From Notospermus geniculatus (taxonomy: Eukaryota > Nemertea > Pilidiophora > Heteronemertea > Lineidae): DNA of 64,000 nt. Numbering within the stretch: the stretch's first letter is position 1; each line of letters begins with the position of its first letter. Shown here in pieces: positions 34,723 through 43,343 of this stretch. The stretch is from NCBI GenBank assembly GCA_002633025.1, contig NMRB01000214.1, positions 300,739-364,738 of the forward strand, in the 5' to 3' direction. Position numbers and translations under genes: made by a program. A model generated the notes under the pieces. That model ran no database searches. It saw nothing but the letters and a program-made list of their open reading frames with translations, and was not told the DNA's origin.

Positions 34723-35959
34723 CTTTCCCTAAAATCTTGAGCACATTCATCACAAGGGAAAAATTTTGAAAAGAGTGAGATGAAATCTTTCATTTCATGC
34801 TGTTGACTAGTTGATGGATGGTCAGGATAATAGGCAGCCATTGTGTGCAGGAACGACCAAGTATTCCTCCCAAGTTGTTCTCTATCTAGAGGACATCCCT
34901 CTGGGGGCTGTTCAGGGACATCTTCAGGCAGGACTTTCCTTGCTGTTACACCATCTTTGGGAGTTTCTTTGATTGTCTGAAAAAGGATATTGAAACCCAC
35001 ATCACACACTCACAGCAAGGGTGGATTTGATGGATGGAAGTGTTGGCATCCTTTGAGATTGAGAAGACAACTTCTTCAGCAGTCATGTAGATAATTAGGG
35101 CCTATTTTCATTTACCATAAAAGCAACAACCAAGGGTACTACTTATCATGCTAATCAGATTAACTGCATCAGAGAACAGGCCACACTTGTCCTACTGCGA
35201 CATCGGCCAAGGCCCAATTACATGTATAAGCCTAACACACAGAACCATGATTTGCCTATTATCAAAATAAAAATAAGCGGAAATAATAATGTACATTGCA
35301 GTGCACTTCAGCCTACATGCCACCTGTATAGGCCTACATGATAGATCATGACATGCTAATTAGGCCTATGCCTATCTGTAGACTTTGTATAGGCCTATAC
35401 TACTGTAGGGTATGTAGGCAGGCTACATGCATGGCCTTCTATCGTATCTATTCTAATTCTAGGCTACCAGAACCAGTCTACACCATCACGCTAGGCCGTG
35501 AAATCACGCTACAGCGTGAAAACCTTCTGTGGAAACCAAATTTTTACACACAGAATTGTGTACAAATTCAGCATTGAAAAAAAAATTAAAATTCTTCCTT
35601 AATATATCGAGTTATGTGTGTTCAACATGAATATGGCCGATTTTTTTCAATTAAAAGTTTTTTAAAGAAGTTAAAAGTTTTTGAAAATTGGGCCCTACAT
35701 TTTGTACAGGCGAATGTACAGTCACGCATTACCGTGATGGTGTAGACTGAGAACCACGCCACGTCGTGCAGGTGCAGTGCATCGTCATTCATGAGTGAAT
35801 TATGCACACCTGAATCTGTGATTCACTTGATTTTTTATTTCTCTGCAATCTGGCCCATGTTTTAAAGTCAGTACAAGTTCGGCAAGGCTTTTTCTTCGTT
35901 GGGAAATCGGAGGAATGCGTGTTTTCACTCCCAGTTTGATTTTCCGTGGGCGCTGACAT
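34723..35959 (-). CDS. GFER: GFER/ALR sulfhydryl oxidase, exons 1-2, copy A (terminal exon not found)
   Basis: Exon 1 (35959-35810, 50 codons) encodes [10 protein letters not shown]... and [18 protein letters not shown]. Exon 2 (34976-34723) encodes [33 protein letters not shown] and [21 protein letters not shown] (Erv1/ALR) is the FAD sulfhydryl oxidase of the mitochondrial intermembrane space that reoxidises MIA40. The N-terminal CRTC shuttle pair and the CDEC redox pair next to FAD are both present. The last exon of the family, with the CxxHNxVN FAD motif and a further disulfide, should lie to the left. I could not find it before the PLA2 gene, although a donor (AAAG|GTACC) is present. It is therefore broken, or has a distant exon beyond the PLA2 gene. 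Confidence 0.78.
35475..35748. mobile_element. TIR insertion private to duplication unit A
   Basis: AGTCTACACCATCACG at the left end matches CGTGATGGTGTAGACT at the right end. It lies just downstream of the GFER exon 1 donor, in the intron. Unit B has a different element at the equivalent place. Confidence 0.7.
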
Positions 35960-36119
35960 CTTGTAAGTCTTGCGCAATGCACCGGACTGACTACAGTAGA
36001 CTGGTCCCTGTCCTCGAGCCGCTCCCCTCATACGCATTAGCGTAGCGGCTCGAGGACAGCGGATCAGTCGTTGACTACCACGGATTTTAGACTGTCGTTG
36101 AGTACGACTGGAAAACAAA

Positions 36120-36610
36120 ATGGCTTCTCGAGGTAGAAAGTTGTCCTCTGTTTGGTGCATTTTCTACGAATTTGCTACCTAATATTGCGTTCTATTCCTA
36201 ACCACACATGTAGAGTTATGCATATTCATTCAGTGATCATGGTGATCCCTACTTTGTCAGTAAAGTGTGTAAGGACCTGCTGTGGTCCCCTAGCCTAGGC
36301 CTAGTTCTAACCACAAGATAAGTCTAAGAACCTGTGTTCATGATGAACACCTGGTTCTTGTGGTTATGAACTTCATCCTTGCTTAGGGCCTAATTACCAT
36401 AATGGCACCCTCATGCCCTGGCCTAGACCTGCTGGGTCTTCACAAATCTATCAATATATCATCAAGGCTGCTAGTGCTAGGCCTTGGCTTGGGCATGGTG
36501 TAGGCCTATAGGTAGGCCTACAACACTAACAGAAGTAAGTTGACCTTCAACTGCCTTATCACAAGTAATTGACACATTATTAGTTCCTTTCAGCTACAAA
36601 CGTTGGCGTG
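36120..36610 (+). pseudogene. Truncated copy of the NDUFA3-like gene (unit A)
   Basis: Exon 1 (36120-36132, ATGGCTTCTCGAG then GTAGAA) and the first 17 nt of exon 2 (36594-36610) are identical to the complete gene. The tandem junction then replaces the rest of exon 2 with GFER flank sequence. No full product is possible from this copy unless it splices over unit B to the intact exons. Confidence 0.75.
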
Positions 36611-36926
36611 ATGTACAAATTATCTGAAACACATCCATTCTTTGCCAGGATATTGTACTGTACCATAGCACCCGACCCAATAAAAATACAATGTACATGT
36701 ACAACATTAGCAAGCGGTGTCACATACCAATTCTTTTGTTGACCCTATTGTGGGCTTGACACATCCACTGAGAAAGACCATGCCTGCATGTTGTATTGGG
36801 TGGAGATTCTTTGATACTGTAATGAAAGCAGTGAAAATCAGACCAATGTAATATGAAGAAGAAAATGCAATACAACTGCAATATAATCTTCAAGAAAGGA
36901 AGCTACTTCTTTATCATTCACGTTAC

Positions 36927-38236
36927 CTTTGCCTAAAATCTTGAGCACATTCATCACAAGGGAAAAATTTTGAAAAGAGTGAGATGAAATCTTTCATTTC
37001 ATGCTGTTGACTAGTTGATGGATGGTCAGGGTAATAGGCAGCCATTGTGTGCAGGAACGACCAAGTATTCCTCCCAAGTTGTTCTCTATCTAGAGGACAT
37101 CCCTCTGGGGGCTGTTCAGGGACATCTTCAGGCAGGACTTTCCTTGCTGTTACACCATCTTTGGGAGTTTCTTTGATTGTCTAAAAAAAGGATATTGAAA
37201 CCCACATCACACACTCACAGCAAGGGTGGATTTGATGGATGGAAGTGTTGGCATCCTTAGAGATTGAGAAGACAACTTCTTCAGCAGTCATGTAGATATA
37301 GGGCCTATTTTCATTTACCATAAAAGCAACAACCAAGGGTACTACTAATCATGCTAATCAGATTAACTGCATCAGAGAACAGGCCACACTTTTCCTACTG
37401 CGACATCGGCCAAGGCCCAATTACATGTATAAGCCTAACACACAGAACCATGATTTGCCTATTATCAAAATAAAAATAAGCGGAAATAATAATTATGTAC
37501 ATTGCAGTGCACTTCGGCCTAGGTACATGCCACCTGTATAGGCCTGATAGATCATGACATGCTAATTAGGCCTATGCCTATCTGTAGACTTTGTATAGGC
37601 CTACTACTGTAGTGTATGTAGGCAGGCTAGATGCATGGCCTTCTGGGCTATTCTATTCTAGGCTACCAGGCAGGCTACATCTACATGGTGCCAGGGTTTC
37701 CGCCAGGATTGTCAAGGAGGGGGGGAGAAAAAAAAATTTCAAAAAAAAAAAATTTTTTCGAAAAAAAAATTTTTTTTTCAAAAATTTTTTTTGGGTTTTT
37801 TTGGTTAAAAATGGCCTCCAGAGTCATTTTTTACACTCCAAAATGCAAAATTAGTCTTCCTTCTGCATGAAAATTGCATTTGAAATGTGACAAATTAAAG
37901 AAAAACACTACTGAAGTGAAAATAGTGATATTTGAAAAAGGTTAGTCTGCAAACTTGAGGGGGGGATATCCCCTCCTTGAAATTTTTGAGGAGGGGATTC
38001 ATCCCCCCCATCCCCCCCTCTGGCGGAAACACTGGGTGCAACCACGTCGTGCAGTGCATCGTCATTCATGAGTGAATTATGCACACCTGACTCTGTGATT
38101 CGCTTGATTTTTTATTTCTCTGCAATCTGGCCCATGTTTTAAAGTCAGTACAAGTTCGGCAAGGCTTTTTCTTCGTTGGGAAATCGGAGGAATGCGTGTT
38201 TTCACTCCCAGTTTGATTTTCCATGGGCGCTGACAT
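36927..38236 (-). CDS. GFER: GFER/ALR sulfhydryl oxidase, exons 1-2, copy B (terminal exon not found)
   Basis: Exon 1 (38236-38087) and exon 2 (37180-36927) repeat copy A with a few replacements (MSAPMENQ for [12 protein letters not shown] for SQIQ, FRQ for FRE). Both splice sites and both redox cysteine pairs are kept, so the copy is not decayed. The exon 2 donor here (AAAG|GTAACG) fits the consensus better than in copy A. To its left is unit A, so transcription would run through copy A's exons. No terminal exon is seen. It is either a recent real duplicate or the second haplotype placed in tandem by the assembler. Confidence 0.76.
37687..38037. mobile_element. TIR element in unit B intron
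   Basis: The ends are CCAGGGTTTCCGCCAG and CTGGCGGAAACACTGG. The interior begins with A/T homopolymers and ends with G/C-rich runs (GGGGGGGATATCCCC). No coding frame. Confidence 0.7.
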
Positions 38237-38308
38237 CTTGTAAGTCTTGCGCAATGCACCGGACTGACTACAGTAGGGGTCAGTCGTTGACTACCACGGA
38301 TTTTAGAC

Positions 38309-38667
38309 AATCTCGTTCCCAGATCTACCTCATCCGAAGGTATCTCTGGCAAGGGCTACGACCTGACCAAAATTTCTGGTCAACCGCTGGCAGCGTGCCA
38401 AAATGTTTGTTTCACACAATATTTCGTTCTTCGATGGCTGAAAAACATTATATATGCCTAAAAGGCCATTTAATACTCCCAAAACACGAAGTTGTTTGAG
38501 TATTAGAGCAATTTCAAACGAATAGTTAGCATGGTTTGTTGCGAACATCATCGCGGCCTCGGCGTGATTCGCCTCAAAATTAGTAGATTGCGCATGCGCA
38601 GTATTCCTGAAGTCGTCAGCCCTTTCCAGTGGTGTTGTAGGAACGTAAACCCACTGGGGACGAGTTT
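38309..38667. mobile_element. Insertion with 11-bp target-site duplication (unit B)
   Basis: GGATTTTAGAC flanks the 359-bp insert on both sides (38298-38308 and 38668-38678) and occurs once in unit A. The ends AATCTCGTTCCCAG and CTGGGGACGAGTTT are imperfect terminal inverted repeats. The empty site in A makes the boundaries exact. Confidence 0.88.
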
Positions 38668-38705
38668 GGATTTTAGACTGTCGTTGAGTACGACTGGAAA
38701 ACAAA

Positions 38706-40150
38706 ATGGCTTCTCGAGGTAGAAAGTTGTCCTCCATGTCCTCTGTTTGGTGCATTTTCTACGAATTTGCTACCTAATATTGCGTTCTATTCCTAACCAC
38801 ACATGTAGAGTTATGCATATTCATTCAGTGATCATGGTGATCCCTACTTTGTCAGTAAAGTGTGTAAGGACCTGCTGTGGTCCCCTAGGCCTAGTTCTAA
38901 CCACAAGATAGGCCTAAAAGAACCTGTCCTGTGTTCATGGTAGCCAGTCAAAACGTCCCAATGCCAGAACGTCCCAGCAATTCGAGTCAAAACGTCCCGT
39001 TTTATAAATTTGGAAGTTGAGGGTTAGAAATGTCTGGATGGTGAGTACGGTAGGGTAGGCCTATTTATTTACCTGACTGGAGAGACAAATCAATCACATT
39101 ACTGTTGTCACAGCAAGGAAGGGATCAGATCGACAGATCCTCTAGGAATGTAGGTCCAGTGTCAAGTAGGCCTAGTAGGCTAGGCCTTGGCCTACGACTA
39201 GGCCTAGGCCTACAACTGTAGGCCTACCCTAGATTTTTTTAGAGGAGTTTTATTAGGGGTTGGCCTATCCCCATCCCAGGAATTATAATTTTATAATTCC
39301 TCCAAATCTAACACAGTCTAACACACAATCTAACAACCCCATCCCCATGACTGGGACGTTCTGGTATTGGGACATTTTGGTAATGGGACGTTTTGGCATT
39401 GGGACGTTCTGACTGGTAACCCATACAACACTAACAGAAGTAAGTTGACCTTCAACTGCCTTATCACAAGTAATTGACACATTATTAGTTCCTTTCAGCT
39501 ACAAACGTTGGCGTGTTCAAAGAGCTTTGGCACAGGTTCCCAGAGGTGGTGGCATCATTCTCTATGACTGGAATATGTAAGGTTATTTTTTAGTCCATCT
39601 TGATAGTAACTTGATATTTTCACTGAATTTCTAGCTGTTTGACTCGACTGCAAGTTTGAAGTGAAGATTATGGCTCATGTTGGGTTACCGGTAAACAATC
39701 CTGCTTTATAATGAGAGTTTCCAACTTCAATCAGTTACATGTATTATCTGCTGATGTGTGATTATTTCAGTGATAATTCCATCTCCCCCCCCCCTCACCT
39801 GATCATTTCTTTTCACTACAATTCAGCGTTTGTCACAGTTATTGGGGTTGCTGCATACAGGACTAAGAACGATACCCATGATAAATACCGGCAACATAAA
39901 TACTGGTATACAGGTATGTAACAGATATGCGTTGACACACTGAGGACTTTTGGGGATGAACTTTTACAAGCTCCTCCCTATTCCTCTTACAGACTAATCT
40001 AGAAATGCTTTGGCTTCTTGTCAAGTTTGTTATGTTTAATTGATTGATTGACATGTGGGATTATCTGGTGACAGGTCAACCAAGTTTTCTCTCATTTCAG
40101 TGAGACGACCATCTGAAGTCAGGAAACCAGACAGTGATATATACAACTAG
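38706..40150 (+). CDS. Small single-pass membrane protein, NDUFA3-like candidate
   Basis: Four exons in phase: 38706-38718, 39499-39576, 39827-39913 and 40101-40150, giving 75 residues. The N-terminus MASRATNVGVFKELWHRFPE is followed by one hydrophobic segment (about 20-40, VVASFSMTGISFVTVIGVAA) and a basic, Tyr-rich tail (KYRQHKYWYTVRRPSE). The order (short N-terminus, Trp, FPEVV before the membrane helix, C-terminal VRR) resembles complex I accessory subunit NDUFA3, which sits in the mitochondrial inner membrane. Identity is too low for certainty, and other small mitochondrial subunits are possible. It is divergently transcribed from GFER with about 470 nt between the ATGs in unit B (about 160 in unit A), suggesting a shared promoter. 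A poly(A) signal AATAAA lies near 40473. Confidence 0.55.
38939..39421. mobile_element. Inverted-repeat insertion in unit B upstream of exon 2
   Basis: CCAGTCAAAACGTCCCAATG is mirrored by CATTGGGACGTTCTGACTGG. GGGACGTT-type repeats run through both ends. The middle is rich in TAGGCCTA-type words. Unit A has unrelated DNA here. Confidence 0.65.
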
Positions 40151-40910
40151 GATACATGTAGCGTAAATTGAATGAATGTGTGGTCATTAACATTGTACAT
40201 AGTTATGTTATTGTGGATTAGTTAAAAGTTATGGAGGGGAGGACCAGATTGGGAGATATTCAGATACCGATGGTCTCAGATAGGGATGCAGGGTTCCAGA
40301 TAAAACCCACTGTGGACTTCAATCAGCAGATACATGTCAAAGCAGATTCATTTGATGAGAACTTGCGTATTTTGATAAAGAACAAATCAGCGAATGGAAG
40401 ATCTCTCCTAGAACTGCAGTCGAAGTCAAAATTCCATCACCTTTGGAGTATCAAATCTGGCTTGACATGCAAAATAAAATCTTTTTGAAGTAATCACTTG
40501 TCGTTTTTCTTCATCTTCCAATAAATTTACAACTAGCCAGTGTAAATCTTTAGGATACTTTATAACTTGAAGCTGAACATCTAGGTGTCTCACTGGCTGT
40601 TGTCAGGTATCCCAAGCCCTGCATGAGGCAAGGCCTCAGACAGAACAGAATATGACTGTTTGCATATCCATTCATCAGTACTGGAAACACAAACATTCAC
40701 GGCCCAATGTAGGAAAAGTGAATCAAGTTCTCAGAAAAATACATGGATCTTTATTAACAATGGAACATAATTTCTGTTCAGAACAAAGATTCCATAGCTT
40801 ACAATATGCCAGGTGACTAGGACAACGCATAATTTTTGTGGTAAATAGCCAGCTCTACTGAACAGAATCTACAGGAACTATTCTAGACTTATGGACTGAT
40901 GTAAAAGCGT

Positions 40911-41072
40911 TTAAAGGGCCTCTAGAGGCAGCTCGCCATTAGGCTACTATCAGTACCGGTTCTTCAGCTAGGCGGCGCCACTTTAACGTTATTCACCATT
41001 ACGAGGTATTGAACCTGGGTTTTCCCCGGGGTTTTCCCCAGCCATTTTGGGCTGCCTCTAGAGGCCCTTTAA
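40911..41072. mobile_element. TTAA-flanked MITE, copy 2
   Basis: It starts TTAAAGGGCCTCTAGAGGCA and ends TGCCTCTAGAGGCCCTTTAA, perfect 20-bp terminal inverted repeats. The interior is the reverse complement of the copy at 23773-23933, with small differences. Confidence 0.88.
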
Positions 41073-41707
41073 GTTCAACTGATTGACTACCTGAGACAGA
41101 AGACTGAAGAGACTAACTTTATCTTTCAATGGAAATACTTAGTACTGTAGATGGGAAGCATTGGTTCTGCTAACGCCGAAGGTTTAGAATGACCATTCAG
41201 AAGTTAAAACTATGACAAATGACAGCATAAAGGAATAAATGCTGTGGTATTCGTTGCCTCATGATGACAGTCAGTGAAATCGACAAGAAATTTTGAATAC
41301 GACCAGCTGTACAGATGTTTCCTTCAGCAGAGAGGAAATAAATGAAGAGTCCATCAGACTAGATCAATATAATCAGAAGTTATGGTATCGGTATAAACAA
41401 GCTGCCGACCTACACAAGGAAGATAAAGCTACAGCCATAATGAAGGACTAGCAGCTGCACAAAACCATAAACATACTGTTCGTATTCTGCTGCAGTGAAT
41501 TGGAACAAGCATTCGCTGCAGTATTACAATAGTGAACAATGTACACACTGCTCCTCATCATCAGTCAATAATGAAATCCATTGCCATTTTTCCACTGGCT
41601 GAAGACAGCGAGTGTTCGGCACCACAGGCTTTCTTTCAGCTCTGGTTTCCTCCTGCATACATACTGAACCACCTACAATTGATTTCCGAGCCAATAACAT
41701 TTTGCAC

Positions 41708-41920
41708 TTAAAGGAGCACGGTATTGCCACTTTTTCTCGACAGCTGGCGCCACCGCGCCACTCTCCAACCCAGGGACTAACTACGTTGTCGGCGAATTGA
41801 CCCAATTTACTACGTATATTTGGTAATGCATTTTTGTAGTTCCTCTTGCTGCCGCTAGGTGGTGCCCTCCAGGTCGGCAGTCAAATAACGCATTTGAGAT
41901 CCAATACCTTGCTCCTTTAA
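41708..41920. mobile_element. TTAA-flanked MITE, second family
   Basis: The ends are TTAAAGGAGCACGGTATTG and CAATACCTTGCTCCTTTAA. Like the previous element they begin TTAAAGG, so TTAA is the likely duplicated target. The interior is unrelated. Confidence 0.75.
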
Positions 41921-42557
41921 GTTAAAACTCCTGATTAGTGACTAAGTTTGAAAGCATTGACTGAACCACATCATTGAGTTCAGAGCTAATTACGCTATTG
42001 CTCTATATTTTACTTTGCCCTTGATTCAATACGGTACTTCAAAATCACAACACAGAATGAGACACGACATAGAGACCACTTACTGTGATACATAATAAAA
42101 ACTTAATCTTTCTATCTTTCTAAAGATGAGACAAATAAAAACATCGATGTTCCGGTACATTAATACACACCGTCAGTATAATCATTTGATTCTAATCTTC
42201 AATAATCTCTAATTACTAATATCTAAAGGTAAATTAAGTTTGAAACTGAATTCGCTAAGAAAACCTACGAATGGACAATCATTAAAGCCATAGTGTAAAC
42301 AGTTAACAAAATAAATGCACATGTCATGGATGTGAAATCCACAAAGTCAATCATGTCATTTCCAAATTCCCTTTCACCTTCGAACAGTCGCGCGGATAAC
42401 ATGAAATAAATACTTTGTAAGCGTATATGAATTCTCAATAATAACTTTAAGTAACATGTAACCTTTAGTAGAACATGTAAACTGCATTACTAAACTTGTC
42501 AAATAATAATATCTGCAAATACATAACACATGTTCATGTACATACAACATGTATAAC

Positions 42558-43092
42558 NNNNNNNNNNNNNNNNNNNNNNNNNNNNNNNNNNNNNNNNNNN
42601 NNNNNNNNNNNNNNNNNNNNNNNNNNNNNNNNNNNNNNNNNNNNNNNNNNNNNNNNNNNNNNNNNNNNNNNNNNNNNNNNNNNNNNNNNNNNNNNNNNNN
42701 NNNNNNNNNNNNNNNNNNNNNNNNNNNNNNNNNNNNNNNNNNNNNNNNNNNNNNNNNNNNNNNNNNNNNNNNNNNNNNNNNNNNNNNNNNNNNNNNNNNN
42801 NNNNNNNNNNNNNNNNNNNNNNNNNNNNNNNNNNNNNNNNNNNNNNNNNNNNNNNNNNNNNNNNNNNNNNNNNNNNNNNNNNNNNNNNNNNNNNNNNNNN
42901 NNNNNNNNNNNNNNNNNNNNNNNNNNNNNNNNNNNNNNNNNNNNNNNNNNNNNNNNNNNNNNNNNNNNNNNNNNNNNNNNNNNNNNNNNNNNNNNNNNNN
43001 NNNNNNNNNNNNNNNNNNNNNNNNNNNNNNNNNNNNNNNNNNNNNNNNNNNNNNNNNNNNNNNNNNNNNNNNNNNNNNNNNNNNNNNNNNNN
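42558..43092. other. Assembly gap (535 N)
   Basis: A run of N. Open frames that appear to cross it are meaningless. Confidence 0.99.
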
Positions 43093-43198
43093 AGGGGTCT
43101 GATTATATGCCTTCCAAAATTTTTGCTGCTCGGCGGCTGAACGGGGGGGGGGGCGTGCGCCGGGCACGCCCCCTGGATCCGCCACTGGTGACATTATG

Positions 43199-43316
43199 GT
43201 CCGTATTTCAGAATACTCCTCAACGTAAAGGAGTTCCTCAAGGCTATTGTTCTCAACAGGAGAACAACAGCCTTGAGGAACTCCTTTACGTTGAGGAGCA
43301 TTCTAAAATACGGACC
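43199..43316. mobile_element. Foldback repeat with GGTCCGTATTT ends
   Basis: GGTCCGTATTTCAGAATACT pairs with the complement ending AAATACGGACC. The arms are about 55 bp and almost perfect. A remnant of a different common repeat (GGGCACGCCCCCTGGATCCG) lies just upstream. Confidence 0.8.
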
Positions 43317-43343
43317 CTATGTGTCTGTTCTTCACTCCTACCA

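Larger units (their letters stand above)
34414..36610. repeat. Tandem duplication A (GFER / NDUFA3-like), 2.2 kb
   Basis: It starts ATGTACAAATTATCTGAAAC and ends inside CTACAAACGTTGGCGTG, where unit B begins with the same ATGTACAAATT. It holds GFER exons 2 and 1 (-), the NDUFA3-like exon 1 (+) and the first 17 nt of exon 2. A private insertion at 35475-35748 and a palindromic insertion near 35998-36066 are absent from B. Confidence 0.93.
36611..39515. repeat. Tandem duplication B (GFER / NDUFA3-like), 2.9 kb
   Basis: Head-to-tail copy of 34414-36610. It is longer because of insertions at about 37687-38037, 38309-38667 and 38939-39421, and it lacks about 180 bp corresponding to 36340-36518. 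Alignable parts are nearly identical. Confidence 0.93.
40151..43343. other. Intergenic interval and probable 3' UTR of the DGK gene
   Basis: No coding exon is seen. It holds two TTAA-type MITEs (40911-41072, 41708-41920), an N gap and a hairpin at 43199. A minus-strand AATAAA near 40750 could end a long DGK 3' UTR; this is inference. Confidence 0.4.
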
